Positions 34,752 to 43,590 of a stretch of 64,000 bases of DNA are shown here, in pieces (the stretch's first letter is position 1; every line of letters begins with the position of its first letter). The stretch comes from Anaerolineae bacterium (GTDB lineage: Bacteria > Chloroflexota > Anaerolineae > 4572-78 > J111): the NCBI GenBank assembly GCA_023151115.1, contig JAKLJP010000015.1:1-64000 (forward strand), in the 5' to 3' direction. The notes beneath the pieces are model-generated. The model had not been told where the DNA came from. It did not search any database and was given only the letters and a program-made list of their open reading frames with translations. A program made the translations under genes and the position numbers.

Positions 34752-34833
34752 GGGGAAGTGTTGGAACTGGCAGACAAGCATGACTTAGGATCATGTGCCG
34801 CAAGGCGTGAGGGTTCAAATCCCTCCTTCCCCA
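34752..34833 (+). tRNA. trnL: tRNA-Leu (anticodon TAG)
   Basis: 82 nt. The acceptor arms GGGGAAG and CTTCCCC pair perfectly and leave A as discriminator base. The anticodon stem GCATG / CATGT encloses a loop with TAG, reading CUA. A variable arm GTGCCGCAAGGCGT type is long, as in class II tRNAs, and the T loop has GGTTCAAAT. CCA is not encoded. Confidence 0.93.
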
Positions 34834-34843
34834 CTAAAGCTGT

Positions 34844-34880
34844 AAGGCCCAACTCCACTGTGTTGGGCCTTGCTGTTTTT
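34844..34880 (+). terminator. Rho-independent terminator of tRNA-Leu
   Basis: AAGGCCCAAC (34844-34853) pairs perfectly with GTTGGGCCTT (34862-34871); a T-run follows at 34876-34880. Confidence 0.88.
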
Positions 34881-34903
34881 AATCAAGCGGTAAGGTTACA
34901 TAA

Positions 34904-36013
34904 ATGAAAACTTATCTCGAAAAAATGGCCGATGTTATCATCAACTACTCTATGGCTGTGCAGCCCGGCGAAAGAGTGTTGCTGCGCGGGACCAGCCCCG
35001 CCGCCGAACCGTTGATCCAGGCGCTTTATCAAGCTGCGCTGCGGGCGGGTGGGCAGGCTTTTACCTATATTCACTTGCGTGATGAAGACAGCCTGGCGAT
35101 AGAAGCGACAGGTCAGCTTGACCTGCTGGCCGCCGTTAACCCGATGCTCAAGCTGATGTACGAGACCTGCCAGGTCATTGTGCGGGTGGAGGCATCGGAA
35201 AATCCGCGGGCGCTGTCCGATTATCCCCCGGAACGGCAAAAGGCCCGCTTGCAGACTCTGGCCGGGGTAATGAGCATCCAAATGGAACGAGAGGGGCAGG
35301 GCACGCTGCGCCGCTGCACCACCCAGTTTCCCACCCAGGGCTATGCCCAGGCCGCCGGCATGTCGCTGCGACAGTACGAGCGCTTTGTGTTTGAAGCCTG
35401 CAAACTTCATTTAGCCGATCCAGTAACCGCCTGGCAGGAGGTTGAACAGAGCCAGCAGCGCCTCATTGAATATCTGGCGGGCAAAAAACATCTTCATGTG
35501 CATGGGCCTAATATTGACCTGCACATGTCTATCGAGGGGCGACCTTTTCTCAATGCCAGCGGCAAAATTAACTTCCCCGATGGCGAAATTTTTACCGGGC
35601 CGGTTGAAGACAGCGTCAACGGTTGGGTCAAGTTTACCTACCCGGCTTACTATCACGACAACGAAGTCATCGGGGCGAGGTTAACTTTTGAGAATGGGTT
35701 GGTAACCCAGGCTACGGCTGACAAAAATGAGGCCTTTCTTCAAAATACCCTCGATACCGACCCCGGCGCACGCCGCCTGGGAGAATTTGCCATCGGCACC
35801 AACAATGATATTCAACGCTTTACCGGCTCCATTTTGTTTGACGAAAAAATTGGCGGTACCGTTCATATGGCCGTAGGGCAGGGCTATCCTCAATCTGGCA
35901 GTACCAATACCTCTGCTGTGCATTGGGACATGATTTGTGACATGCGCGAGGGCGGCGAAATTTGGGTGGATGGAGAACTGTTCTATCGTAATGGGAAATT
36001 CTTGAAAGCATGA
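34904..36013 (+). CDS. M29-family aminopeptidase
   Basis: 369 residues, full length for the M29 (aminopeptidase T/AmpS) family of two-metal exopeptidases. Metal-ligand segments appear in order: FPDGEIFTGPVE (Glu), GEFAIGTN (Glu), GGTVHMAVGQGYP (His) and SAVHWDMICDM (His and Asp). The Tyr/His near PAYYHDNE also fits. No signal peptide, so it is cytoplasmic and probably trims peptides. AAGG precedes the ATG. It is transcribed alone and followed by a hairpin. Confidence 0.9.
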   Translation: MKTYLEKMADVIINYSMAVQPGERVLLRGTSPAAEPLIQALYQAALRAGGQAFTYIHLRDEDSLAIEATGQLDLLAAVNPMLKLMYETCQVIVRVEASENPRALSDYPPERQKARLQTLAGVMSIQMEREGQGTLRRCTTQFPTQGYAQAAGMSLRQYERFVFEACKLHLADPVTAWQEVEQSQQRLIEYLAGKKHLHVHGPNIDLHMSIEGRPFLNASGKINFPDGEIFTGPVEDSVNGWVKFTYPAYYHDNEVIGARLTFENGLVTQATADKNEAFLQNTLDTDPGARRLGEFAIGTNNDIQRFTGSILFDEKIGGTVHMAVGQGYPQSGSTNTSAVHWDMICDMREGGEIWVDGELFYRNGKFLKA

Positions 36014-36023
36014 AGGGTTTTTT

Positions 36024-36058
36024 CCTCTTATTCCCAAACTTGGTTTGGGAACAAGAGG
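36024..36058. repeat. Long hairpin after the aminopeptidase gene
   Basis: CCTCTTATTCCCAAA (36024-36038) pairs with TTTGGGAACAAGAGG (36044-36058) with one internal mismatch and a 5-nt loop. It lacks a strong T-run, so it is either a weak terminator or a mobile palindromic repeat. Confidence 0.7.
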
Positions 36059-36092
36059 TGCTTTATATATCCATTAATATGAATTCTAACTA

Positions 36093-36121
36093 TTGTAGAA
36101 ACTTGGGCCGTGTGTTATATT
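36093..36121 (+). promoter_or_regulatory. Possible promoter for the AAA-type ATPase gene
   Basis: TTGTAG and TATATT are separated by 17 bp, about 70 nt upstream of the start. Confidence 0.42.
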
Positions 36122-36193
36122 TATAAAGTGTTCTTTTAAGATTGTTATCCGTTAGTCCGTTTTGCTGAAAATTCACTCAGGGGTTCCGTGGTA

Positions 36194-37582
36194 ATGGCGA
36201 ATGGTCAGCCTTCTCGATTGCAACCTATGCGTCTGTTGGCCCGCGAAAGAAATACCCAACCATTGCTGCTTTCCTCACCAGATATGCCCTTTGACGGCTT
36301 TAACGGCCCCCTACAGCAACTGTTAGAAGAACCCCGCACTATTGAAGCGACCCAAATTCCCCAGCCTTTTCTAACCAGTTTGGCCTTAAAAATTCTCTAT
36401 TTTGGCGGCTCTATGAAGGGCTGGCAGATTGCCCAGACCATGCGTCTCCACTTTAGCGGAGTGGTCGAGCCACTTTTGCAGGCATTAAAGACGCATCATC
36501 TGGTGCAAGTAACAGGAGGCAGCAATCTCAATCGGGCCTCCTATCAATACGCCATTACCGATAACGGCAGTAAGCGTGCCAGAGAACTGCTGGAACGCAA
36601 TCGCTATGTGGGTCCTTGCCCCGTTACGTTGAACCACTATGTTAATGTCGTCAAACTCCAGGCCCAAAATCGGCCCCTGGTTCGTGAAGCAGATGTACAG
36701 CAGGCGTTGCGCTCGCTGGTCTTATCACAAGATATTATTGACCGGGTCGGACCGGCGGTCAACTCGTTCAAATCCATGTTTCTGTACGGACCACCCGGCA
36801 ACGGCAAAACCAGCATTGCTAAAATTATTGGTCGAGGCTTGTTGCCGGGCAACGTGATGATTCCTTATGCTATTTTTGAGGATGGACAGGTTATCAAAGT
36901 GTTCGATGCCGAAACCCATCGGGCCATTGGCAGTGAGGAGGCTCAACTGGCCGAGTCGAACCAGATGGACAAGCGCTGGCTGCGCTGTATGCCGCCGGTT
37001 GTCATCACCGGGGGCGAATTATCTTTGCAGGATTTAGACCTGGCCTGGAGCGATACCAACCGCTTTTACGAAGCGCCGCTACAACTCAAGGCGAATGGGG
37101 GAATGTTGCTGATTGATGATTTTGGCCGGCAGCAGATGTCACCCAAAGACCTTTTGAATCGCTGGATTGTGCCCTTAGAGGAACGTCTGGACTTCTTAAC
37201 CTTCCAAACCGGGAAAAAATTCGCCGTTCCTTTTGAAACCCTGATTATTTTCTCGACTAACCTGGATCCGGAAGCTTTAGTGGATGACGCTTTTTTGCGG
37301 CGGATTCGCCACAAGCTGGGTATTGATAACCCCACCGAAAAGCAGTTTTACGAAATATTTATCACCGCCTGCGATGAACGCGGCATCAAGTTTGATAAAA
37401 ATGTCTTCATTCACCTGCTGCGCGAGTATTATTTAAGTGTAGGCCGCCCCATGAAAGCCTGCCATCCCCGCGATTTACTGGACCAATTGACCGATTTTGC
37501 CACCTACCGGGGCGAGCGACCGGCTATGACCCTTGAATTGATTGACCGGGCCGCTCGTTCTTACTTTGCCGAGCTTTTCTGA
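36194..37582 (+). CDS. AAA-type ATPase with N-terminal winged-helix region
   Basis: 462 residues. The N-terminal 150 residues look like a winged-helix module (ILYFGGSMKGWQIAQTMRL ... LEALKTHHL-like HHLVQVTGG). The ATPase core has Walker A LYGPPGNGKTS (about 200), Walker B GGMLLIDDFG (about 300), a sensor-like IFSTNLDP and an Arg-rich DDAFLRRIRHK arginine-finger candidate. A C-terminal lid follows. The family is a conserved bacterial ATPase of unclear role; the MoxR/chaperone type is a guess. Start uncertain: GTG at 36188 or ATG at 36194 after AGGGG. Confidence 0.82.
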   Translation: MANGQPSRLQPMRLLARERNTQPLLLSSPDMPFDGFNGPLQQLLEEPRTIEATQIPQPFLTSLALKILYFGGSMKGWQIAQTMRLHFSGVVEPLLQALKTHHLVQVTGGSNLNRASYQYAITDNGSKRARELLERNRYVGPCPVTLNHYVNVVKLQAQNRPLVREADVQQALRSLVLSQDIIDRVGPAVNSFKSMFLYGPPGNGKTSIAKIIGRGLLPGNVMIPYAIFEDGQVIKVFDAETHRAIGSEEAQLAESNQMDKRWLRCMPPVVITGGELSLQDLDLAWSDTNRFYEAPLQLKANGGMLLIDDFGRQQMSPKDLLNRWIVPLEERLDFLTFQTGKKFAVPFETLIIFSTNLDPEALVDDAFLRRIRHKLGIDNPTEKQFYEIFITACDERGIKFDKNVFIHLLREYYLSVGRPMKACHPRDLLDQLTDFATYRGERPAMTLELIDRAARSYFAELF

Positions 37583-37723
37583 TTAGCCATCTAAAAATAG
37601 CAGAAGATTAATGGGGATTAGAGATTCCCTGATAGACCGACAGATTTAATATTTCCCCCCAGAGGACGCCGAAAACGCAGAGCTTTTTTATAAATCTCTC
37701 GGCGGACTCTGCGCCCTCGGCGG

Positions 37724-38371
37724 TTAATCATCAAATCGGCGGCGGCCGATATGTTCCATAAACTCGGCCCGCGTTTTGAGATGGCTCTTAAAAGTTCCTA
37801 CCAGGGCGCTGGTCACCATAGTGGCGTTGGCTTTTTTTACGCCGCGCATCATGCTGCACATATGCGCCCCTTCTACCACCACCGCTACCCCATGCGGATG
37901 GAGCGTGTCATCAATAAAATCGGCAATTTGTTGGGTCATGCGCTCTTGCACCTGCAAACGGCGGGCAAACATATCCACAATCCGTGGGATTTTGCTCAGA
38001 CCCAGCACTTTACTTTTGGGAATGTAGGCCACGTGCGCTTTGCCAAAAAACGGCAGCATATGATGTTCGCACAGGCTGTAAAAGTCAATGTCCTTGACAA
38101 TCACCATCTCGCTATAATCTACATCAAATAGAGCGTCGTTGATAAGTTGGGTTGGATTGACATGATAGCCGGCGGTTAATTCCTCATACATGCGGGCGAC
38201 TCGCTCAGGCGTGCGCTGAAGTCCTTCCCGGTTCGGATCCTCGCCGATGCTGGCCAATGTTTTACGAACCGCTTTTTCAATGACTTTTTGTCGCTTTGAG
38301 ACTTCTTTGGGGTCGCCGTCTGGGTTGAATTGAAATGTCTCCGTTAGATGTTCTATCGTGGCCTGTTTCAT
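37724..38371 (-). CDS. folE: GTP cyclohydrolase I
   Basis: 215 residues. It converts GTP to 7,8-dihydroneopterin triphosphate, the first step of tetrahydrofolate synthesis. Zinc and catalytic residues sit in [20 protein letters not shown] (Cys and His) and [12 protein letters not shown] (His and Cys). The middle has [20 protein letters not shown] and [11 protein letters not shown], as in the family. AAGAAGG lies before the ATG. It follows folK by 41 nt and is the last gene of the folB-folK-folE run. Confidence 0.95.
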   Translation of the reverse strand: MKQATIEHLTETFQFNPDGDPKEVSKRQKVIEKAVRKTLASIGEDPNREGLQRTPERVARMYEELTAGYHVNPTQLINDALFDVDYSEMVIVKDIDFYSLCEHHMLPFFGKAHVAYIPKSKVLGLSKIPRIVDMFARRLQVQERMTQQIADFIDDTLHPHGVAVVVEGAHMCSMMRGVKKANATMVTSALVGTFKSHLKTRAEFMEHIGRRRFDD

Positions 38372-38412
38372 AATACCTTCTTTCGAACATGAATTTTCTG
38401 GGAGAACAAAAG

Positions 38413-38955
38413 CTAAGCTTTTGCACTCGGAATTTTCATCATGAGGGGTGTGTCAGCTAAAACATGAGGACGCAGGTGCATGCGAGTCTTATCCAGCTCA
38501 AACCCCTGGGCAATCTCGGCTAAAGTCTGGCCCAACTCTGGATGGACATAGTCGGGGGCAATTTCGGCCAAGGGGATAGCCACAAACGCTCGCTCGGCAA
38601 TCTCCGGGTCGGGAATATGACGCTGACCCAACTGAAATATCTCCCGATTGAAAAGTATAATATCCAGATCAATGGGTCGAGGCGCATTTTTGTCGGCCTG
38701 GCGAACCCGACCCAACTGCTGCTCGATGGTAGCCAGAACATTTTGTTTCAGTTGTTCGGCAGTCAGATCAGTTTCGACAATGGCGGCAGTATTTAAAAAA
38801 TTTGGTTGTTCCGTTAAACCTACCGGCGCGGTTTCCCAAACCGAAGAGACAGCCACCAGTCGGGTTTTTGCCGCCAGCAGATCAAGGGCCGCACGCAAAT
38901 TTTTGACCGGCTCGATGTTTGAGCCGAGAGAGAGATAGGCGATATTGTAGGTCAT
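38413..38955 (-). CDS. folK: 6-hydroxymethyl-dihydropterin pyrophosphokinase
   Basis: 180 residues. It transfers pyrophosphate from ATP to 6-hydroxymethyl-7,8-dihydropterin. Signature residues are AYLSLGSNI at the N-terminus, [10 protein letters not shown], and [11 protein letters not shown], whose two Asp bind Mg2+. A catalytic-loop segment [13 protein letters not shown] matches the family. The ATG overlaps the folB stop by one base (TAATG), so translation is probably coupled. Confidence 0.94.
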   Translation of the reverse strand: MTYNIAYLSLGSNIEPVKNLRAALDLLAAKTRLVAVSSVWETAPVGLTEQPNFLNTAAIVETDLTAEQLKQNVLATIEQQLGRVRQADKNAPRPIDLDIILFNREIFQLGQRHIPDPEIAERAFVAIPLAEIAPDYVHPELGQTLAEIAQGFELDKTRMHLRPHVLADTPLMMKIPSAKA

Positions 38956-39335
38956 TAATGCTTTTTGGCGGAGGCCGTATTCACCCGTGACCGGTCCACG
39001 GTAACACCCACTGAGCGGGCAAAACGCAAAGCACCCGGTTTTTCAACCGTCACCACGGCCCGCTCAACCCTGGGATCAGCCAGGCAAAGCTCCGTAATTT
39101 CCAGGGCCAGCTTTTCCACCAGATAAAATTGTGACTCTTCGACCAGTTTGATGGTTTGCTTGGCAATGGTTTTGTAGTTAACAGTATCGGCAATATCATC
39201 CGAAGCAGCCGCCGTGTGATCGGTGTAAAGCGTTATGTTGACGACAACATCTTGTTTGTTATGTCGCTCATCTTCATTAATGCCAATGATGGTGCGTAAG
39301 AGTAAATCTTTAATATGGATTTGATCGTTTGTCAT
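38955..39335 (-). CDS. folB: Dihydroneopterin aldolase
   Basis: 126 residues. It cleaves dihydroneopterin to 6-hydroxymethyl-dihydropterin and glycolaldehyde. The family pattern is IKDLLLRTIIGINEDERHNKQD, then VNYKTIAKQTIKLVEES and LVEKLALEI, with the substrate-binding Glu in the last. AGGAGG precedes the ATG. It is the first gene of the pterin operon. No folP or dihydrofolate synthase gene is nearby. Confidence 0.92.
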   Translation of the reverse strand: MTNDQIHIKDLLLRTIIGINEDERHNKQDVVVNITLYTDHTAAASDDIADTVNYKTIAKQTIKLVEESQFYLVEKLALEITELCLADPRVERAVVTVEKPGALRFARSVGVTVDRSRVNTASAKKH

Positions 39336-39383
39336 AAACCCTCCTGAATTTGAAGGTCAATTGACAGAGACTCATAAAAGTAT

Positions 39384-39476
39384 TAGTGGATCCAAAATTC
39401 CCGTAGGGTGGCATCCCTATGCCGCCCGCTGACGCCTAGGGATGCGCCAGCTACGATGAAAAATTGGACCTACAGA
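39384..39476. repeat. GGATCC-ended hairpin repeat, copy A
   Basis: It begins TAGTGGATCCAAAATT and ends AAAATTGGACCTAC. Inner arms GGCATCCCTA and TAGGGATGC pair. It is the more divergent member of a family with two closer copies (39481-39573 and 41521-41614). With copy B it fills the 326-bp gap between folB and the kinase gene; no gene is seen there. Confidence 0.7.
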
Positions 39477-39480
39477 GTAT

Positions 39481-39573
39481 CAGTAGATCTAATTTTCGAG
39501 GAGTGAGGCGCGCCTACGTGCCGAACAGAGCCGCACGTGGGCGTGCTGGCTTCTCAAATTTGGATCCACTGAG
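39481..39573. repeat. GGATCC-ended hairpin repeat, copy B
   Basis: 93 bp. The left end CAGTAGATCTAATTTT and right end AAATTTGGATCCACTGAG are imperfect inverted repeats. Inside, GAGGAGTGAGGC, then a self-complementary stem with CCTACGTGC / GCACGTGGG, the loop CGAACAGAGCC, and GCTGGCTTCTC. Copy C keeps loop and flanks but has a different stem. Confidence 0.8.
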
Positions 39574-39618
39574 TATAGCTAACTTTTTAATAAAACCAAG
39601 TGTGCGTGGTAGCTGTCA

Positions 39619-39670
39619 GGAGATTAGAGATTGATATTAGAGATTAAAAAATCTCCAATTTCTAATCTCC
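39619..39670. repeat. GAGATTAGAGATT-type inverted repeat overlapping a gene end
   Basis: GGAGATTAGAGATTG units are mirrored by AATCTCCAATTTCTAATCTCC (39650-39670). The right arm overlaps the last codons and stop of the kinase gene at 39662. Confidence 0.7.
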
Positions 39671-41473
39671 AAAGTTGTCGGCCAATGGGAGTGTAAAACT
39701 AAAGATACTTCCCTGACCGGGAGCATCTTGGCTCTCAACGCTTACCTGCCCCCCCAGTTTTTCAACAATTCGTCGGACAATAGACAGCCCCAGGCCGTAG
39801 CCATCTGCCCGACCCGGTTCAAGTTGAGTAAATTCAGTAAACAATTGCGCCTGAGCCTCCGGGGTCAGGCCGGGTCCGTTATCTTTAATCCAAAAGCGAA
39901 CCATGTCATTGTCTTGCAGGGTCACGCCCAGTTCCAGGCGGGGTGGTTGGCCGCCATATTTAAGGCCATTGCTGATATAATTGACCCAGACTTCTTCAAC
40001 CCAGGGGGCATAGCCCAAGACGGTGGGCCACGTGGGCGGAGCAATAAGCTCTGCTTGATATTGGTTGATTGGCTGAGCCAGGCGCTCCAGCGCTTCGGCC
40101 ACAATACCAGCCATATCTATCGGCTGCAAAATGATGGTTCGCTCCCGTACCCCGGCCAACAACAGCAGCGCTTCGACAATCTGACCAGCTTTATGTCCGC
40201 TGCGGGCCATACTTTGCAAATATTCGCCTAACTGCTCGGGCGGCATCGTGGTATAAGATTCGGCCAAAACTTCAGCCATTGTGGTCAAAACTCCCAGCGG
40301 ATTTTTAAGATCATGGGCTACCGTGCGGGCATAGGCATTCAGTTCCCGATTACGAACCTGTAGTTGCTCATTCTGTAGACGCAGCGTCTCCTTGCTCTCA
40401 CGCAAAGCCATTTCGGCCTGTCTCTGCTTGGTAATGTCAATTCCGGTCGCAATCACATATTCAATCGCGCCGGTTTTGTCTAACAAGGTAGCATTTGACC
40501 AGGCAATCAAACGCTGCTGGCCGGTTTTGGTAACAAGATATGCCTCAAATTGGCTTTCCAGGCGGTTTGAGAGATCGCTGGCAGGAGGTTTAGGTGGAGA
40601 ATTTGTAAAATAAGCCTGGGCTGTGCTGGCGGCTTCCGGCGGCAGTAATTCCCAGACATAATGGTTTTTGACCTCAGCCATACTATAGCCACTTGTCTGC
40701 TCACAAGCGCGGTTAAAATGGACGATTCGTCCTTCTCGATCTAAAGCGACGACCAACGCATCAGTCGTACCCAGTACCGTTGAGATGAAGTTGCGTTCTT
40801 TTTTGAGGGTTCTGAGCCGTCTGATGATTTCCTCGCGTACCCGGTTGTGCAGCCCCACGTTTTCCAGGGCCAGCGCCGCTTGATCGGCAAAGGCCTGGAG
40901 CGAGTTGGCATCGGCCGGCTCAAAAAAATGAGCGGTTTCACTATCAACTGTTAAAAAGCCAACCACTTTACCCCGGCTGCGAATAGGCGCGCAGGCATAG
41001 GAATTAACCCAAATTTTACCAAACTTATGAACCCAGGCATCGCCGTTAGCCGGTTGAGAGACAGCCAAAGGACGGCCGGTCTCCCGGACAGTTTGCAAGA
41101 TGGGCATGCGGTCAATCTTAAAAGCAGCCGAGACAATCTCTTTGGGGGTCGCCCGTTCCGTGTGAACATAGCCCCGCCAACGATAAATCCGTGCTACGTC
41201 TTCCTGGATCAACAGCAGACAGGCGGCATCGCAGGCTACCACCCGGCTCATCTCATCCAGAATCCGGTCGAGTACCTCTTCGCCGCGGAGGGTGCTGCTA
41301 ATGGCTGCCCCGGTTTGATTCAGCGCGTCGGCCAGCGCCCAATTTTCTCGTTCGGCGGCCAGCCAGTGAGCTAATTCAACCTCACGCTGCTGCTGCTCAA
41401 GTTCCAACTCGGCGACGCGTTGTCGCAGGGCCGCTATTTCGGCCATAAGCTGGTCCTCTTTTTTAGAGGTCAT
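39662..41473 (-). CDS. GAF-PAS sensor histidine kinase
   Basis: 603 residues. A coiled-coil start (7-45) leads to a GAF domain (about 50-205, ending FADQAALALENVGLHNRV), a PAS domain (about 225-345: VVALDREGRIVHFNRACEQTSGYS), a HisKA domain with RTVAHDLKNPLGVLTTMAEVL and an HATPase_c domain with ISNGLKYG, DNGPGLTPEA and GYGLGLSIVRRIV. Catalytic motifs are intact; AHDLKNP is the H-box form common in light- and stress-sensing kinases. It is cytoplasmic and an orphan with no partner regulator. GGGGAGG lies before the ATG. Confidence 0.88.
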   Translation of the reverse strand: MTSKKEDQLMAEIAALRQRVAELELEQQQREVELAHWLAAERENWALADALNQTGAAISSTLRGEEVLDRILDEMSRVVACDAACLLLIQEDVARIYRWRGYVHTERATPKEIVSAAFKIDRMPILQTVRETGRPLAVSQPANGDAWVHKFGKIWVNSYACAPIRSRGKVVGFLTVDSETAHFFEPADANSLQAFADQAALALENVGLHNRVREEIIRRLRTLKKERNFISTVLGTTDALVVALDREGRIVHFNRACEQTSGYSMAEVKNHYVWELLPPEAASTAQAYFTNSPPKPPASDLSNRLESQFEAYLVTKTGQQRLIAWSNATLLDKTGAIEYVIATGIDITKQRQAEMALRESKETLRLQNEQLQVRNRELNAYARTVAHDLKNPLGVLTTMAEVLAESYTTMPPEQLGEYLQSMARSGHKAGQIVEALLLLAGVRERTIILQPIDMAGIVAEALERLAQPINQYQAELIAPPTWPTVLGYAPWVEEVWVNYISNGLKYGGQPPRLELGVTLQDNDMVRFWIKDNGPGLTPEAQAQLFTEFTQLEPGRADGYGLGLSIVRRIVEKLGGQVSVESQDAPGQGSIFSFTLPLADNFGD

Positions 41474-41520
41474 CGCAGCCTCCCCAATTAAACTGCTGTC
41501 GTCAGTTTGATATCTAGAAT

Positions 41521-41614
41521 CAGTAGATCCAATTTTTTGAGGAGTGAGGCATCCTTAGATGCCGAACGGAGCCGCATCTGAGGATGCTGGCTCCTCAAAG
41601 TTGGATCCACTGAG
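41521..41614. repeat. GGATCC-ended hairpin repeat, copy C
   Basis: 94 bp, in the 394-bp gene-free gap 41474-41867. It shares with copy B the ends CAGTAGATCCAATTTT and AAGTTGGATCCACTGAG, the loop CGAACGGAGCC and the flanks GAGGAGTGAGGC / GCTGGCTCCTC. The inner stem here is CATCCTTAGATGC / GCATCTGAGGATG instead of the copy B stem. Confidence 0.8.
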
Positions 41615-41710
41615 AATGATAGTATCTTTAGTATATCATGAGGCGCGGGCGCTTACAATGCCCAGGTTCAGCCCAATCTTTATTTGATGATTTTTGACCA
41701 ATCAAAATTG

Positions 41711-41769
41711 CATCGTAGCGGCGATCCTTACGGTCGCCGTGAGCGGGGGTAAGCTCCGCCGCTACGATG
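41711..41769. repeat. CGTAGCGGCG inverted repeat
   Basis: CATCGTAGCGGCG on the left is mirrored by CGCCGCTACGATG on the right, with a GC-rich middle. It is a different family from the GGATCC repeats. The rest of 41474-41867 shows no gene. Confidence 0.7.
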
Positions 41770-41867
41770 TATTACGGATTTGGAAATCAAAAACGATCAT
41801 ACAAAGCGAAGTTACGGAGGCAAGGAAATATGACTCTTGCACAATGTGCCCAGAGGGGGGTGGTAGA

Positions 41868-42230
41868 TTATACAGCGGGGATGTCTTCAAAACGATAAAA
41901 AACCAGCTTGCCGTGCTGCCGTGCCAATTCGACCATTTCATCGGCCCCCTTGGACGGCCCGCCAATCCGCAGGCAGGCATCGCAGCGGGCTACCAACCGC
42001 CGGGCCACTGGATGAAAAATCTCGTTGAAGATATCGTCGCCAATTTGTTTCGAACCGGCATGTTCAATCAAAGGCAGAGCAAACCACTCACCCAAAACCG
42101 GCAGATGGCCTGCTCGAAAGACACGCAGGGCCATGTCATTCATAGCCTGCACATTGGCGGCAATCTTTTGAGGGTCATCGTTGGTCCCGGAGCGATAAGG
42201 CCCGGCGATAAGGATCATTAATGGGTTCAT
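41868..42230 (-). CDS. DUF4406 / deoxyribosyltransferase-like small protein
   Basis: 120 residues. It starts MILIAGPYRSG and ends LARQHGKLVFYRFEDI, with CDACLRIGGPSKGADEMV in between. This is the layout of the DUF4406 group, a Rossmann-like family related to nucleoside 2-deoxyribosyltransferases. The conserved Gly-Pro-Tyr and the Gly-x-Ser-x-Gly-Ala segments support a nucleotide-like ligand. Catalysis has not been shown for most members. AAGG precedes the ATG. Confidence 0.72.
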   Translation of the reverse strand: MNPLMILIAGPYRSGTNDDPQKIAANVQAMNDMALRVFRAGHLPVLGEWFALPLIEHAGSKQIGDDIFNEIFHPVARRLVARCDACLRIGGPSKGADEMVELARQHGKLVFYRFEDIPAV

Positions 42231-42320
42231 TCAGTTACCTTTCCAAAAAATAAAGATGCGATGGGTGAGGAGGCGAGGATATCTTTCGCCTCACGCCTCC
42301 TCGCGTCCTCGTCTCGTTTT

Positions 42321-42656
42321 CTACTCCGCCCCCAGTTTCAACCAGCCAATCATCTGGCGCAGCGACTCGTAAGCTTCCAGTCGGGCCGCATCAGCGCCGC
42401 TAGACTCGGCTTTTTCAATATGCTGTTCCATCTGCCGCAGCACGATCGGCGTCAGCGCCAGCAGCGCTTCGGCTCCGGAGACGGTGTACTTGACCAAAAT
42501 ATAGCGCACCAGCGCCGGAACCGGGACGCCGGTCGCGCGGCTCAGATTTTCCAGAGTCGGCAGTGGGTCTAGCTGGCTGTATTGGGCAACTTCGGCTTTA
42601 AAGTTGGCGTGGGGATCGTCTTCAGGCCAGGTGCCCTGGTAGGGGTGGAGATCCAT
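42321..42656 (-). CDS. Small protein of unknown function
   Basis: 111 residues, mostly helical. LENLSRATGVPVPALVRYILVKY (residues about 36-58) has the look of a helix-turn-helix-like segment, followed by a leucine-rich helix and ARLEAYESLRQMIGWL. It begins 10 nt after the cupin gene stop and is probably co-transcribed with it. It has no clear ribosome-binding site of its own. Family not recognised. Confidence 0.72.
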   Translation of the reverse strand: MDLHPYQGTWPEDDPHANFKAEVAQYSQLDPLPTLENLSRATGVPVPALVRYILVKYTVSGAEALLALTPIVLRQMEQHIEKAESSGADAARLEAYESLRQMIGWLKLGAE

Positions 42657-42665
42657 AACAAAAAA

Positions 42666-43121
42666 TCAGGCTTCGTCCGCCGGCCGGTACTGCGACGGAT
42701 AATTGATGATTTTGTCCCACTCGTCGGCAGTGGAGCGAGCCACAAACGCAATCAACGGCTCATCGCCAATATTGAAAACTTCGTGGGGCACACCCGGCTT
42801 GATGTAGATAAAGTCGCCGGCCTCGTTGATGACTTCGTTAGCCAAGTTTTCGCCGTAGGTGTGCTTGACCTTACCCTGGACAATGAACAACATCACCTCA
42901 AAGCCATCGTGGATATGAGCATAGGCAATCGCGCCGGGGGGAACGGTGGCAACGTTGATCGAAAGGCTCTGCGAGCCGGCATTTTTGGCCGATAAACCCT
43001 GTTTGTAAAGGATCCCGTTCCAGCCGCGCTGCCCGCCGCCGCCGCGCACGACGGTAATGCCGTCCAGGTCTTCCACTTCGTTTAGATTGATTGCCCCGGC
43101 GCCTTTGGTTTGAGTTACCAT
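42666..43121 (-). CDS. Cupin-domain protein
   Basis: 151 residues from ATG 43121, where AAGGAG lies 8 nt upstream; the in-frame upstream codons have none. A single cupin barrel: motif 1 is AYAHIHDGFEVMLFIVQGKV (two His and Glu), motif 2 is GDFIYIKPGVPHEVFNIGDE (His). A metal site is therefore plausible. Substrate unknown. It is the first gene of a two-gene unit with the 111-residue protein. Confidence 0.85.
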   Translation of the reverse strand: MVTQTKGAGAINLNEVEDLDGITVVRGGGGQRGWNGILYKQGLSAKNAGSQSLSINVATVPPGAIAYAHIHDGFEVMLFIVQGKVKHTYGENLANEVINEAGDFIYIKPGVPHEVFNIGDEPLIAFVARSTADEWDKIINYPSQYRPADEA

Positions 43122-43187
43122 TAATTGCTCCTTATTTTCGTGATTTTTGCCATTATACTGCAAAAGCGGAAATCCGGCACAGTTGTC

Positions 43188-43577
43188 TCAGTTACGGGCT
43201 ACTTCACTCATCAGGGCTAACAAATTGTTCTCCGAGTCACGGAAAAACGCCATCCATAGTTCGTGGTTTTCCATCTCAGCTATCAGGTGAGGATTGTCCT
43301 CAAAATAGACGCTACGGGCTAATAGGCTTTCATAAGCCGTCTGAATATCTGGTACTTTGAAGTAAATGATGGAACTGGGATGATCAAATTCAACTTTTTC
43401 AGGCACGCTCAGCATCAGCCGGACACTGCCACACTCAAAAAAAGCCGGTCCAGATACACGGAACAGATGGCTTAACCCTAATTTATCCTGATAAAATTCG
43501 ACCGCTCATTCCACATTGCGCATCGGTATCGCAATCTGACCAATGCCAGTAACTTTAAATTCACTTTGAATTGTCAT
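43188..43577 (-). pseudogene. VOC/glyoxalase-family gene interrupted by one in-frame TGA
   Basis: Reading from ATG 43577 gives IGQIAIPMRNVE, then TGA (43508-43506), then AVEFYQDKLGLSHLFRVSG and the rest of a normal 129-codon VOC-fold protein ending LALMSEVARN. Related proteins have Arg at the interrupted position (ERAVEFYRD), so a single CGA to TGA change explains it. The rest of the frame is undamaged, so the loss is recent or the stop is read through. Confidence 0.75.
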
Positions 43578-43590
43578 GACATTTTACCCT

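Noticed and set aside
43506..43508. TGA in the VOC gene as a second selenocysteine codon
   Set aside because: The family has Arg here, not Cys, and I see no suitable hairpin downstream, so a point mutation is simpler.
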